Under the pieces are notes generated by a model. It searched no databases. It was not told where the DNA came from and saw only the letters and a program-made list of their open reading frames with translations. DNA of 41,468 nt from Bacteroidales bacterium (GTDB lineage Bacteria > Bacteroidota > Bacteroidia > Bacteroidales > UBA10428). The stretch is taken from positions 1 to 41,468 of the forward strand of contig JAFGOR010000006.1 in NCBI GenBank assembly GCA_016926375.1. Direction: 5' to 3'. Within the stretch, counting starts at the first letter, position 1, and every line of letters starts with the position of its first letter. Of the stretch, positions 1 through 9,181 are shown one piece after another. The position numbers and the translations under genes are program-made.

Positions 1-2
1 AT

Positions 3-75
<73 letters not shown>

Positions 76-79
76 CTAA

Positions 80-117
80 AAACCCCTGTATTTAGCTAAA
101 TTACAGGGGTTTGTTAT
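80..117 (+). terminator. Rho-independent terminator after the tRNA
   Basis: An 11-bp perfect stem (80-90 with 102-112, containing CCCCTGTA/TACAGGGG) closes an 11-nt loop and is followed by TTGTTATTT. It starts five bases after the tRNA and ends its transcript. The stem is A/T-rich at its base, so it could also work on transcripts from the minus-strand gene ending at 160. Confidence 0.8.
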
Positions 118-159
118 TTCCGGGGTGCGGCACCTAACTTCAAAACAGAAGAAATAGAA

Positions 160-1536
160 CTACAAAATTTTCTTTATCCACTTGAAATACTTATACGGCG
201 GGTACTTTAACGGCAACTCAATCCACGATGGTGTAAAAACCATGGCCCTTGCATTGCTGAATGCCATGAAGCTGTATTTGCCATGATACTTCCCCATGCC
301 ACTGTTGCCCACGCCGCCAAACGGCATGCGGTGATTGACAATGTGCAGCAGCGTATCGTTGATGCAGCCTCCTCCCGACGTGGTTTTACCAAGGATTTCT
401 TTAGCGGCCCTGTTCTTTCCGAAATAATAAAAGGCCAGCGGCTTTTCGTGACCGTTCACATAACTTAACACTTCGCTGATGTCCTCAAACGTCATCACAG
501 GCAAAACAGGTCCGAAGATTTCCTCCTGCATGACCGGGAAATCAGGTTGAATCTCGTCAATCAGCGTGGGAGCAATGTACTTCTCACTCATTTCAACCTC
601 ACCCCCGAAACGGATCTTCCCGTGTTTCATTAACAATTGCAGTCGCTCCATCGCCTGTTCATTGACTATGCGGGGGTAGAATTTGCTGTGCCGGGGGTCA
701 TCACCATGCATCTCCCTGATGGCCGCCTCCATTTTCTCAAGCAGTTGCTCCTTTACTTCTTTATGTACGAACAAATAATCCGGGGCAATACAGGTTTGCC
801 CTGCGTTGATGCATTTTCCCCAGGCAATGCGCTTGGCGGCAACGGCAATATTGGCATCGCGGTCGACAATACAGGGACTTTTTCCGCCCAGCTCGAGCAC
901 CACCGGTGTCAGGTATTGCGAAGCGGCCTTCATTACCGTTTTGCCCAAAGAAGGACTTCCCGTGAAGAAGATGACATCGAAACGTTGTTCAAGCAATACC
1001 TGGTTTACCTCCCGGTTACCCTGGGCAACGGCGATATAATTCGCATCAAATGTTTCCGAAAGCATCTCCTGCATCACCCTGGCCACAGTTGGAGTATAAG
1101 GCGAAGGTTTTAACATGGCACAGCAACCTGATGAAATGGCTCCAACCAGGGGATTCATGAGCAACTGGAAGGGGTAATTCCAGGGCGCCATGATCAGGGC
1201 TACGCCCAGGGGCTCGTGCAGCAGCCGGCAATGGGAAGGCAACAGCACAAGCGGCGTTTTAGCCTTTTTGGGTTTTGCCCACCGTTTGATGTGTTTCAGG
1301 TGGTTGTTAATCTCACCAAGCACAAGGCTTATCTCGGTCATGTAAGCCTCTTCGTATGATTTATGCAGATCGGTCCACAATGCCGCTGCAATTTTACTCT
1401 CGTAACGGAGGATGGCAGATCTGAATTTCTTCAGGTTGTGGATCCTGAAATCCATGATTTTCGTTTCATGGGTGGCAAAAAAAGTGCGCTGCGACTGTAG
1501 CAGCGATTCAATGGTTGCCCTGGGGGTGTTTTCCAT
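160..1536 (-). CDS. Aldehyde dehydrogenase, class-3-like
   Basis: This 458-aa protein is a NAD(P)-dependent aldehyde dehydrogenase that oxidises an aldehyde to the acid. The family signatures are clear: the catalytic Glu in VLELGGKSP, the nucleophilic Cys in GQTCIAPDYL, the Asn-containing PWNYPF motif and the EIFGPVLPV motif. The length and the C-terminal hydrophobic/basic tail resemble class 3 fatty-aldehyde or coniferyl-aldehyde dehydrogenases. It starts with ATG 11 bp after the stop of the SDR gene upstream, so the two are probably co-transcribed, and an alcohol-to-aldehyde-to-acid pathway on a lipophilic substrate is a reasonable inference. The actual substrate cannot be read from the sequence. 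Confidence 0.9.
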   Translation of the reverse strand: MENTPRATIESLLQSQRTFFATHETKIMDFRIHNLKKFRSAILRYESKIAAALWTDLHKSYEEAYMTEISLVLGEINNHLKHIKRWAKPKKAKTPLVLLPSHCRLLHEPLGVALIMAPWNYPFQLLMNPLVGAISSGCCAMLKPSPYTPTVARVMQEMLSETFDANYIAVAQGNREVNQVLLEQRFDVIFFTGSPSLGKTVMKAASQYLTPVVLELGGKSPCIVDRDANIAVAAKRIAWGKCINAGQTCIAPDYLFVHKEVKEQLLEKMEAAIREMHGDDPRHSKFYPRIVNEQAMERLQLLMKHGKIRFGGEVEMSEKYIAPTLIDEIQPDFPVMQEEIFGPVLPVMTFEDISEVLSYVNGHEKPLAFYYFGKNRAAKEILGKTTSGGGCINDTLLHIVNHRMPFGGVGNSGMGKYHGKYSFMAFSNARAMVFTPSWIELPLKYPPYKYFKWIKKIL

Positions 1537-1547
1537 ATCGGTTGGAT

Positions 1548-2354
1548 TTAGCTTTTACGCCCGGTGAAATGTTCCATGGTATTGTATATGCCCAGTACCC
1601 TTCCGGCCAGCAGGTCGTATACCCGAAAAGGAAGCAATCCCTGGGTTAATCGCACAAAATGAACACTCCAGGGCATGCTGACAAAGATTTTATCGTGTTC
1701 GATGCCGCGGATGATCTTCCGGGCTGCTTTTTCAGGTTGCTGGATGGGAATCAGGGGAGAACGCACGCCATCGAACATGCCTGTGTTGATGTAATAAGGC
1801 GTAACCGTGGTAACACCGACACCGGTTTTCTGCTGTTCCATTTCAATACGCAGGCTGTCGGACCACCCGGTCAGAGACCATTTGCTGGCTACATAAACCG
1901 ACATCCGGGGATTTGAAGTCAACCCTGCCGATGAAGCAATGTTGCATATGTGCCCCTTCTTTTGATCCAGCATTCCGGGAAGAAAATGACGGGTAATGGC
2001 CATAGGAGCAAGGGAGTTGATATCCATAGTACGGGTGATATCCTGAATCGAATGATCCTGGAAAAGCTTCCCCACCACAATCCCGGCGTTGTTGATAAGC
2101 AAATCAACCCCACCCTGGTTTGCTTTTACAGCATGCGCAACAGAAGTCACCTGTTCCATATTGGAAATATCCACCTGGTAGGTGGTCACTTTCCCCAGGC
2201 GTGCAAATTCCGCCGCTGTTTCATCGGCCATTTTCTTATTCACATCCCAGATGATGAGTTCAGCCCCCTTTTCGAGTGCCAAACGGCCCATGATTTTTCC
2301 GATGCCCGAAGCACCTCCGGTTATCAGCACCCGGGTTCCTTTTGCTATTTTCAT
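1548..2354 (-). CDS. Short-chain dehydrogenase/reductase (SDR)
   Basis: This is a 268-aa classical SDR. The Rossmann nucleotide-binding motif is TGGASGIG near residues 12-19, NNAG lies near 88-91, and the catalytic Ser and Tyr-x-x-x-Lys appear as IASSAG and YVASK. The acidic IWDVNKK after strand 2 suggests NAD(H) preference. The sequence style (MPWSVHFVRLTQGLLP at the C-terminus) is like the retinol/17-beta-HSD-11 type SDRs that act on lipophilic alcohols. It is the first gene of a two-gene unit with the aldehyde dehydrogenase. The substrate is unknown. Confidence 0.88.
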   Translation of the reverse strand: MKIAKGTRVLITGGASGIGKIMGRLALEKGAELIIWDVNKKMADETAAEFARLGKVTTYQVDISNMEQVTSVAHAVKANQGGVDLLINNAGIVVGKLFQDHSIQDITRTMDINSLAPMAITRHFLPGMLDQKKGHICNIASSAGLTSNPRMSVYVASKWSLTGWSDSLRIEMEQQKTGVGVTTVTPYYINTGMFDGVRSPLIPIQQPEKAARKIIRGIEHDKIFVSMPWSVHFVRLTQGLLPFRVYDLLAGRVLGIYNTMEHFTGRKS

Positions 2355-2435
2355 TGGATTTTACTTTTATAGAACACACAACAATCAGTAACTGCCTTCC
2401 GGCACAAAAACCTACAACCACTGCAACCTTTTACC

Positions 2436-4157
2436 TCACTTCCCTGCTTCAAAATGACTGCCAGAGGCATACATTCCCAGGTAAGTACCCACAAATCCGC
2501 CGGCCATGTTGGTACTCAGGTTTTTGGCATTAACCCCCCGCTTCAGCAGCGTCCATTCTTCATCTTCCAGGGCATAGTAGAAATCGTATGATGCGCCGTG
2601 GCCTTCGATCTTCAGCCTGATGGCCGAAGGCTGATCAATTGCCAGTCCTTTAGCCGCAATAATGTCAGGAAGGCCATCATGGGCATCATTGCCTTTTCTT
2701 TCAACAAAAGCAACATAGTTCTCCTCCATCTTTCTGATGCCCAGGTAGAGATAATGTTTTTCATTCTGAAAAGCGATCAGGCCAGCCGTTTCTGTGGTGT
2801 CCAGATCAATAATCTGCATACTCACTGATGTTGTGAAATGGGCATGTTGTTGCCTTCTTCCAATAAAAGAAGGATTCTTCAATTCGCTTATGGCAACAGG
2901 CCGGATGTTCATCTTCAGAAAACCCGAGTCACTCGTGAGGCTATACCACTTCTCACGGGGCGTGCGAATGAAATTCCACTCCATCCCCAGGGTGGTATCG
3001 TTGAATTCATCGTGCCAAATGAAGTTGCCTCCGGTTAATTCCCCTGATTCGGGATGATCAGGCAAAGCAGGTTTTTTTACAACATAAGGTACTGCATCCC
3101 TGGTTATAAAGGGCCATCCGTCTTTCCAGGTCACGGGCAACATAAAGGTTTCCCGTCCGGTATTATAGAAATCATCCGCATAAGGCCGGCATCCGAGGAA
3201 AACTGCCCACCACGCTCCATTTTGCGTTTCCACAAAATCGGCATGTCCCGTTGAGGTCACAGGAAACGCACGTCCCGGGTCGAGGTGACGTTGTGTGAGC
3301 ATGGGATTGTTTTTCCAGGGAATATAAGGCCCCCAAACCGATTTGGAACGGAATATAACCTGTGAATGTCCGGTGCTGGTTCCGCCTTCGGCGGCATTCA
3401 GATAATACCAGCCGTCTTTTTTAAACAGATGTGGTCCTTCTATCCAAACAGGTTTCCGGGTAATATCAACCCCTGCATTGACAATCACTTTCCGCGGACC
3501 GGTGAGTTTACCCGAATCGGCCCGGAATTCCTGGATCCAGATGGCCCTGTGACCCGGATACAATTCTTCCCCTTCCGGGGGACCATTGTTCACCACATAA
3601 GCCTTGCCATTTTCATCGAAAAAGAACGAAGGGTCAATACCGTCGATTTTCGGGAACCACACCGGATCAGACCAGGGGCCGGCCGGATTGGTTGCCGTTA
3701 CATAAAAATTACCGCCTCCGTTGACAAGGGTATTGATTACATAATATTTGCCCAGGTTGTAGCTGATTGCAGGCGCAAATACACCCCAGGAAAGCTCCAG
3801 ACTGTCGAGGTTAAGCTGCGACGGCCTGTCGAGTACATGGCCTATTTGCTTCCAATGCACCAGGTCGCGACTGTGGAAAATGGGAATACCCGGGAAGTAT
3901 GAAAAAGTTGAATTGATCAGGTAGTAATCACTGTCAACCCGGCATATGCTGGGATCGGGGTAGAAGCCGGGCATCAGGGGATTCTGAAATTCGCCGGCTC
4001 CCGGCTGAAACTTTTCAAAAACCGGATCCGAACCTTGATATTCGAACCCGTCGAACAACACGTAACCAGGTTCGGAAGATTTCCTGGAACATCCTGATGT
4101 GATGGCAAACAGCACCACAGTAAGACCTATTGCAAGCAAATTTAGGGTGGTTTTCAC
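2436..4157 (-). CDS. GH43 family glycosidase lipoprotein (beta-xylosidase / arabinofuranosidase-like)
   Basis: The 573-aa product is an exported glycoside hydrolase of family 43. Residues 1-23 are a lipoprotein-type signal ending ITSGC. The five-bladed propeller follows, with the catalytic-base Asp in GFYPDPS (about 68), the pKa-modulating Asp in IDPSFFFDENG and the general-acid Glu in WIEGPHLF. Residues from about 385 form the beta-sandwich domain typical of GH43 beta-xylosidases, so xylo-oligosaccharide or arabinoxylan side chains are the likely substrate. The only start in frame is GTG, because a stop lies just upstream. No SusC/SusD pair adjoins it, so this is a lone enzyme and not an obvious polysaccharide utilisation locus. 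Confidence 0.9.
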   Translation of the reverse strand: MKTTLNLLAIGLTVVLFAITSGCSRKSSEPGYVLFDGFEYQGSDPVFEKFQPGAGEFQNPLMPGFYPDPSICRVDSDYYLINSTFSYFPGIPIFHSRDLVHWKQIGHVLDRPSQLNLDSLELSWGVFAPAISYNLGKYYVINTLVNGGGNFYVTATNPAGPWSDPVWFPKIDGIDPSFFFDENGKAYVVNNGPPEGEELYPGHRAIWIQEFRADSGKLTGPRKVIVNAGVDITRKPVWIEGPHLFKKDGWYYLNAAEGGTSTGHSQVIFRSKSVWGPYIPWKNNPMLTQRHLDPGRAFPVTSTGHADFVETQNGAWWAVFLGCRPYADDFYNTGRETFMLPVTWKDGWPFITRDAVPYVVKKPALPDHPESGELTGGNFIWHDEFNDTTLGMEWNFIRTPREKWYSLTSDSGFLKMNIRPVAISELKNPSFIGRRQQHAHFTTSVSMQIIDLDTTETAGLIAFQNEKHYLYLGIRKMEENYVAFVERKGNDAHDGLPDIIAAKGLAIDQPSAIRLKIEGHGASYDFYYALEDEEWTLLKRGVNAKNLSTNMAGGFVGTYLGMYASGSHFEAGK

Positions 4158-4277
4158 AGAAGTATTTTTTTAATTATTTAAGGTTCAGGTATGATAAATA
4201 TACAAAGGAATGCGCTTTATTTAAACATATTGTTGCATTTTTTCTGAACCCTTTTGAATTGATCAGTTAAGGATACA

Positions 4278-4459
4278 GGCTGTGAGCCGTGAGCTGCGAG
4301 CTGTAAGCTATGAGCTGTAAGCTATGAGCTGCGAGCTATGAGCTGCGAGCTGTGAGCTGTGAGCTGCGAGCTGTGAGCCGTGAGCTGCGAGCTGTGAGCT
4401 GTGAGCTGCGAGCTGTGAGCCGTGAGCTGCGAGCTGTGAGCTGTGAGCTGTGAGCTGCG
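4278..4459. repeat. Heptamer tandem array (AGCTNNN), 26 copies
   Basis: Twenty-six uninterrupted 7-bp units of the form AGCTGTG, AGCTGCG, AGCTATG or AGCTGTA, with occasional AGCCGTG, fill most of the 327-bp gap between the GH43 start and the nitroreductase stop. Each unit carries the palindrome AGCT. A higher-order 42-bp pattern of six heptamers occurs twice in succession near the right end. Apart from this array and the upstream region of the GH43 gene, I see nothing else in the gap 4158-4484. Confidence 0.95.
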
Positions 4460-4484
4460 AATTTCTATAATTGAAGCCCGACTG

Positions 4485-5123
4485 CTACTCTCCCGGAAAT
4501 CCCACCGTATGCGCTACAACTATCCGGAAATTTTTGTCAAGGCCCATTTCAGCAGCGAGCTTTTCGCGATCCACCGAACCTCTGACCACTGTGGCAAGGC
4601 CTTGGGAAGCACAATACAGGTAAATGTTCTGGCTCACATAGCCTGCATCAATATAGGCAGTCTGCAGGTTTTCCTGCAATTCTTTACCGGCCATCTTTCC
4701 CAAATCGGCCACAATAATCAGGTTGAGCGGGGCATTGGCCACAAAACCCTGCATGCCGGTATACACCCGGATATCGCGGTTGTGAATGGTAATCAGCGCA
4801 TGTTGCTGCGCATCATAACGAAACAATCCGTCTTTAGTGCTGACATATACCTCTATTTCCTGGCGGTTCATCGATGTTGGGGCAGTGCGCTTGTTTGCAT
4901 CCTTGCGGTTAATTCCATTGGCAGCCCATAGGAGGTTTGCCAGTTCCTGCTGCGGTAGTTCGCGTTCACTGAAATTCCGGTTCGATTGCCGGTCGTTCAA
5001 TACCTGCATCAATGGCCTGCCCTTTTCAAGCTGTGGCTGAGGTAATTGAATTGCCGTTTGATCCTGAGCAAAAATATTAAACTGAAGTAAAATGAGAAAG
5101 CACGTAATGATGAACTGTTTCAT
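4485..5123 (-). CDS. Exported nitroreductase-family (SagB/ThcOx-like) protein
   Basis: This 212-aa protein begins with a cleavable signal peptide (MKQFIITCFLILLQFNIFAQ). The rest is a single nitroreductase-fold domain of the SagB/ThcOx type, FMN-dependent in characterised members: SNRNFSERELPQQELANLLWAANG near the N-terminus, NAPLNLIIVADL in the middle, DAGYVSQNIYLYCASQGLATVVRG, and a C-terminal HTVGFPGE like the usual TVGYP ending. It is known in many Bacteroidota as a periplasmic/exported nitroreductase-like protein of unknown substrate. The stop is 25 bp from the heptamer array, which lies in its 3' flank. Confidence 0.82.
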   Translation of the reverse strand: MKQFIITCFLILLQFNIFAQDQTAIQLPQPQLEKGRPLMQVLNDRQSNRNFSERELPQQELANLLWAANGINRKDANKRTAPTSMNRQEIEVYVSTKDGLFRYDAQQHALITIHNRDIRVYTGMQGFVANAPLNLIIVADLGKMAGKELQENLQTAYIDAGYVSQNIYLYCASQGLATVVRGSVDREKLAAEMGLDKNFRIVVAHTVGFPGE

Positions 5124-5217
5124 AGCAAATAGACTTTATGTGATTAAATAGAAGTAATATTTCAGGATGACTCCCGGATAGCAGCTTGTATGATCTAAAT
5201 CGAATCAGTTTTACCGG

Positions 5218-6315
5218 CTACCGCCGTTCCATCACCCACAGTTCCTGGTCAAGCTGTTCCTTAAATTGTTTTTTGGCAGCTGTGGCCTGTTCTCCGGTAT
5301 TGTAAGAACCCATACTCACCATATAGTATTTTCCTCTTTTGGGCAGCATGGCCGGTGAAAAACCTTTCTTCCGAAGCCTGGCCATTTGCCGTTCAGCGTT
5401 TTCCACTATGGTAAAAGAACCGGCAATCACATGAAAAGGCTTATCCGGGGATGAGGATACCGGAATCGCCGGTTCAGGGGTACTAACCTGTTTGGGTTCA
5501 GGTTCAACGGGCAGCTGTTTTTCAGCTTTCGATTCCTCGTAATTCAAAGCACGTTCCCGTGTTGTTTGCTCATCAATCTGCTGGCTTATCATTGCTTTTA
5601 GAGAATCATCAGCATTTGCGATACTGTCGGCATTTGTTCTGCTGCCAAAAACCAGTCGCTCGTCCTGTTGGTTGTTCTCTGAAATGAGTACTTCTACCTT
5701 TCTGCCTGTCAGAAATCTTTCGTAAAATCCGGTGAAATAGGCATAAGCGGCTAAACCAAGCACCATTCCGGCCAGGGCAGCAGGTATCCACCACCTGCGC
5801 TTTTTCTTACTGTAAATAACCGGAAACACCTTTTCTGCAGCAGGAGCAGGCTGATGAACAGGCTTTGGAGCTGGTTTGGGTTCCACCCTGGACTCCTGAT
5901 GCACCGGTTGAACATTCAGCTTTGGCAAATCAAAGAGGTTAATTTGTTTCGTCAACTCATCATCCGCCTCAAATTTGAATTCTCCTGAACCTGTTTGGAT
6001 GAGTTTTCCAAGACCTTCAAGCACAAATGATCCGTTACCTGCCAATTGTTCCCCGGCTGATTTCATAAAGGCGCTGACAGCTTCATTCACGGCTTCCGGT
6101 TTCTGCCTGGTTTTATGTCCCAGATACAAGATTAGCTGCGCGTTATCAGTCTGACGTGTTTGTTTGAAACTCAATTCCCGTGTGGGAGGAGCAAGCTCCT
6201 TGGTTATCCTGTTAAGCTGGGCAGGACGTTGAGAAATAACCAGGTTGCCGAAACCCGGTATCACTGCTTTCTGATTGCGAAGTATAAGCTCACGGATTAT
6301 GGGGATAATATTCAC
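5218..6315 (-). CDS. HU-CCDC81 / SPOR domain membrane protein
   Basis: The 365-aa product has three parts. Residues 1-118 form the CCDC81-type HU-like domain of Bacteroidota (IIRELILRNQKAVIPGFGNLV). Residues 175-194 are one transmembrane helix preceded by KKKRRWW. Residues 293-360 are a SPOR domain (PFHVIAGSF...YMVSMGSY). SPOR domains bind denuded peptidoglycan at division sites, and the topology places it in the periplasm with the HU-like part in the cytoplasm. A role linking cell division or envelope to a cytoplasmic partner is inferred; the HU-like domain need not bind DNA. The start codon is GTG, and a TAATTTTG promoter element lies 33 bp upstream. Confidence 0.85.
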   Translation of the reverse strand: MNIIPIIRELILRNQKAVIPGFGNLVISQRPAQLNRITKELAPPTRELSFKQTRQTDNAQLILYLGHKTRQKPEAVNEAVSAFMKSAGEQLAGNGSFVLEGLGKLIQTGSGEFKFEADDELTKQINLFDLPKLNVQPVHQESRVEPKPAPKPVHQPAPAAEKVFPVIYSKKKRRWWIPAALAGMVLGLAAYAYFTGFYERFLTGRKVEVLISENNQQDERLVFGSRTNADSIANADDSLKAMISQQIDEQTTRERALNYEESKAEKQLPVEPEPKQVSTPEPAIPVSSSPDKPFHVIAGSFTIVENAERQMARLRKKGFSPAMLPKRGKYYMVSMGSYNTGEQATAAKKQFKEQLDQELWVMERR

Positions 6316-6347
6316 GGATGTCTGTTTGTTGGGTTTTATTAACAGGT

Positions 6348-6355
6348 CAAAATTA
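6348..6355 (-). promoter_or_regulatory. -7 element for the HU/SPOR gene
   Basis: The minus strand reads TAATTTTG, a perfect match to the Bacteroidota -7 consensus TAnnTTTG, and would give a leader of about 26 nt before the GTG at 6315. I could not find a convincing TTG -33 element. Confidence 0.55.
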
Positions 6356-6385
6356 ATAAAATATCCATGTTAATATTCAAATGAT

Positions 6386-6393
6386 TATCTTCG
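6386..6393 (+). promoter_or_regulatory. Probable -7 element of the nucleotide-sugar operon
   Basis: TATCTTCG differs by one base from TAnnTTTG and lies 30 bp before the ATG of the first gene of a four-gene plus-strand unit. The divergent HU/SPOR promoter is within 40 bp. A very similar ATCTTCGTAG occurs about 40 bp upstream of the SiaC-like gene (near 13879). Confidence 0.4.
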
Positions 6394-6422
6394 TAGCTTC
6401 AGAAATAACAACTGAGTTTTAG

Positions 6423-7559
6423 ATGAAAAAAATTGCCATGGTCGATCTCCTCGGCCAGTATCAGCGAGTTAAACCCGATATTGATCAGGCTATACAGCGC
6501 GTGCTCGACAGCGCGGTTTTTGTTAAAGGATCTGAGGTTAAAGATTTTGAGAATGAATTGGCCGCCTACCTGGGCGTAAAGCACGTGATTGCCTGCGGCA
6601 ACGGTACCGATGCCTTGCAGATTTGCCTGATGGCACTCGGACTGAAACCGGGAGATGAAGTCATTACTCCAAATTTCACCTTCATTTCCACGGTAGAAGT
6701 ATCCGCCCTGCTGGGCCTGAAACCGGTTTTAGTTGATGTGGAATCAGGCACATTCAACATGGATATTGCATCACTCGAAAGAGCCATCACTCCAAAAACA
6801 AAGGTCATCATTCCCGTTCACCTCTTTGGTCAGTGTGCCAACATGGATGAAATTCTCCGCATTGCTGCCGAGCGCGGCATCACTGTTATTGAGGATGTGG
6901 CGCAGGCACTTTCAGCAGATTATACCTTGCGTATTGGAAAAAAAGTCAAAGCCGGCACTATGGGCCGCATGGCCTGTACCTCTTTTTTCCCGTCGAAAAA
7001 CCTGGGCTGTTTTGGCGATGGCGGGGCCATCATGACCAATGACAGTGAACTTGCCGGAACGCTGTCAGCCATCACGCATCACGGGATGCGAAAAAGATAT
7101 TACTACGACCTTACAGGAGTGAATTCCAGGCTCGACAACATCCAGGCTGCCATCCTGCGGGTCAAACTGAGGCATCTCGATGAATACTCCGCCGCCCGGA
7201 ATGAAGCGGCCCGGTATTACGACCATGCTCTTGGCAGCATCAAAGGGATCACCATACCGGAACGCTCGGCTTTCACTACCCATGTTTTTCACCAGTATAC
7301 CATCAAGTTGAATGAAATTGACCGCGAAGCCCTCATGAAACATCTTGAATCCCGGGGAATTCCTTCCATGATTTACTACCCTTTCCCCTGTCATTTGCAA
7401 CAGGCATTCAAGTACCTGAACTACCGCGAAGGAGACTTCCCGGTTACCGAAGCGCTTTGTAAAAGCGTTCTTTCGCTACCCATGCACACGGAAATGGATG
7501 AAGAACAACTGAATTTTATCTGCAACAGCATTATTGAATTTGTATCCCCTAAATCATGA
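6423..7559 (+). CDS. DegT/DnrJ/EryC1/StrS sugar aminotransferase (WbpE-like)
   Basis: This 378-aa enzyme is a PLP-dependent nucleotide-sugar aminotransferase. The PLP lysine is about K192 in [16 protein letters not shown], with the family's conserved [13 protein letters not shown] and GNGTDAL motifs. The product class converts a 3-keto nucleotide sugar to an amino sugar. Its stop overlaps the ATG of a WbpD-type acetyltransferase (ATGA), the arrangement of the WbpD-WbpE pair that makes UDP-2,3-diacetamido-2,3-dideoxy-uronic acid for O-antigen. The matching dehydrogenase (WbpB) and epimerase are not in this window, so the final sugar is an inference. Confidence 0.88.
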   Translation: MKKIAMVDLLGQYQRVKPDIDQAIQRVLDSAVFVKGSEVKDFENELAAYLGVKHVIACGNGTDALQICLMALGLKPGDEVITPNFTFISTVEVSALLGLKPVLVDVESGTFNMDIASLERAITPKTKVIIPVHLFGQCANMDEILRIAAERGITVIEDVAQALSADYTLRIGKKVKAGTMGRMACTSFFPSKNLGCFGDGGAIMTNDSELAGTLSAITHHGMRKRYYYDLTGVNSRLDNIQAAILRVKLRHLDEYSAARNEAARYYDHALGSIKGITIPERSAFTTHVFHQYTIKLNEIDREALMKHLESRGIPSMIYYPFPCHLQQAFKYLNYREGDFPVTEALCKSVLSLPMHTEMDEEQLNFICNSIIEFVSPKS

Positions 7560-8134
7560 ATCAACCCTATTACGCGCATGAATCAGCCATAATCGACAGC
7601 GGATCGGTTATCGGTGACGGAACCAAAATATGGCATTTTACCCACATCATGTCGGGTTGCACCATTGGTGCGTGCTGTAATATCGGACAAAATGTAGTGG
7701 TTTCACCGGGTGTGATACTGGGGAACAATGTGAAAGTGCAGAATAACGTGTCGATATATACCGGCGTCATTTGTGAAGATGATGTTTTTCTAGGCCCTTC
7801 CATGGTTTTTACCAATGTGATCAATCCGCGGAGTGCCGTTGCCCGCAAGGATCAATACAAGCCCACCGTTGTTGAAAAAGGAGCCAGTATTGGCGCCAAT
7901 GCCACCATTGTGTGTGGCAACCGCATTGGCAGGTATTCATTTATTGGTGCAGGGGCAGTGGTCACAAAAGATGTAGCACCCTACGAGCTCGTTGTTGGTA
8001 ATCCGGCCCGGCATGCAGGCTGGATGAGTGAATTCGGACACCGCCTTAAATTCAATGATGAAGGCATTGCCGTTTGCCCCGAAAGCAATGAGAAATATAA
8101 GCTTGAAAAAAACCAGGTAACCAAACTTGCGTAA
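7556..8134 (+). CDS. Hexapeptide-repeat N-acetyltransferase (WbpD/WlbB-like)
   Basis: This 192-aa protein is a left-handed beta-helix acyltransferase. Repeats of [LIV]GxxxxI run through the whole protein ([55 protein letters not shown]). The N-terminus closely resembles the WxcM/WlbB branch that N-acetylates the 3-amino group of UDP-GlcNAc(3NH2)A-type sugars using acetyl-CoA. It overlaps the aminotransferase gene by 4 bp, which fits translational coupling of consecutive pathway steps. Confidence 0.88.
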   Translation: MNQPYYAHESAIIDSGSVIGDGTKIWHFTHIMSGCTIGACCNIGQNVVVSPGVILGNNVKVQNNVSIYTGVICEDDVFLGPSMVFTNVINPRSAVARKDQYKPTVVEKGASIGANATIVCGNRIGRYSFIGAGAVVTKDVAPYELVVGNPARHAGWMSEFGHRLKFNDEGIAVCPESNEKYKLEKNQVTKLA

Positions 8135-8135
8135 A

Positions 8136-9164
8136 ATGGCTGAAAAAATTCTGGTAACCGGAGGTACTGGTTATATAGGTTCACATACAACCGTGGAACT
8201 GATCGAAAAAAACTTTGAAACGGTAATCATCGACAATCTTTGCAACTCAAGTACTGAAGCATTGAAGGGCATCACGGAAATAACAGGTACCGAACCTGCG
8301 TTTGAAAATTTCGATTTATGCGATTACGAAAAACTCCTCGACTGTTTAAGAAAACATAAAAACATCAAAGCCATCATCCATTTTGCCGCGTTGAAAGCTG
8401 TTGGCGAATCAGTTGAGAAACCCCTGGAGTATTACAAAAATAACCTGGTTTCCCTGTTGAACCTGTTGATGGCCATGAGAGAATTCCACATTCCGGCACT
8501 GGTTTTCTCCTCCTCCTGCACTGTATATGGTGAGCCCGACAAACTTCCGGTAACGGAAGAATCACCCATAAAAAGCGCCAGTTCACCTTATGGAAACACC
8601 AAGCAAATCAGCGAGGAGATCATACATGACACGATATCAGCTGTACCGGGCATCAGGGCTATCTGCCTGAGGTATTTTAATCCGATCGGAGCACACAAAT
8701 CATCATTAATTGGCGAGCTGCCCTTAGGTACCCCCATGAACCTGATTCCCTACATTACCCAAACCGTTGCGGGAATCAGAGAGGAGCTGCGCATTTTTGG
8801 AAATGACTATGACACCCCCGACGGAACAGGCATTCGCGATTACATTGACGTGGGAGACCTGGCCAGGGCGCACGTGAAGGCCATCTCACGCCTGCTGGAA
8901 GACAGGAATAAAAAACCTGTTGAGATATTCAACCTGGGTACAGGCAAAGGACTGTCAGTTCTTGACATAGTGAAAACCTTCGAAAAAGCAACCGGGATGC
9001 AGGTGAGGTATAAATTCTACCCACGGCGTCCGGGTGATATCTCCCGGGTATACGCCGACACTTCCCTTGCCAACAAAGAACTGCAATGGAAAGCAGATAC
9101 TCCGCTGGAAGAAACCCTGCTTTCAGCATGGAAATGGGAAAAGAGAATACGTAACCTTTCATAG
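8136..9164 (+). CDS. galE: UDP-glucose 4-epimerase
   Basis: This enzyme interconverts UDP-glucose and UDP-galactose using tightly bound NAD. It has the Rossmann motif GGTGYIGSH at the N-terminus, the catalytic Ser/Thr region SSSCTVYG and the YxxxK pair in SPYGNTKQ, and about 342 aa matches the family. I chose ATG 8136, giving MAEKILVTGG, because the alternative upstream start at 8127 is a TTG inside the preceding gene. It begins 1 bp after the acetyltransferase stop and is part of the same unit, supplying galactose precursors for surface polysaccharide. Confidence 0.93.
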   Translation: MAEKILVTGGTGYIGSHTTVELIEKNFETVIIDNLCNSSTEALKGITEITGTEPAFENFDLCDYEKLLDCLRKHKNIKAIIHFAALKAVGESVEKPLEYYKNNLVSLLNLLMAMREFHIPALVFSSSCTVYGEPDKLPVTEESPIKSASSPYGNTKQISEEIIHDTISAVPGIRAICLRYFNPIGAHKSSLIGELPLGTPMNLIPYITQTVAGIREELRIFGNDYDTPDGTGIRDYIDVGDLARAHVKAISRLLEDRNKKPVEIFNLGTGKGLSVLDIVKTFEKATGMQVRYKFYPRRPGDISRVYADTSLANKELQWKADTPLEETLLSAWKWEKRIRNLS

Positions 9165-9181
9165 AATCCAATCAGGCAAGT

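Noticed and set aside
637-1113. 158-aa plus-strand open frame inside the aldehyde dehydrogenase gene
   Set aside because: It is antisense to a clearly functional enzyme with intact motifs; composition follows from the codon use of the real gene.
2436-4157. Polysaccharide utilisation locus around the GH43 gene
   Set aside because: No SusC/SusD pair or sensor-regulator adjoins it; the TonB receptors of this window are more than 20 kb away and lie beside phosphate genes.
4278-4459. CRISPR array
   Set aside because: The units are 7 bp with no spacers and no cas genes are present.
4443-4931. 162-aa open frame on the plus strand opposite the nitroreductase gene
   Set aside because: It begins inside the heptamer array and its protein has no family features, whereas the minus strand encodes a well-formed signal peptide and nitroreductase domain.
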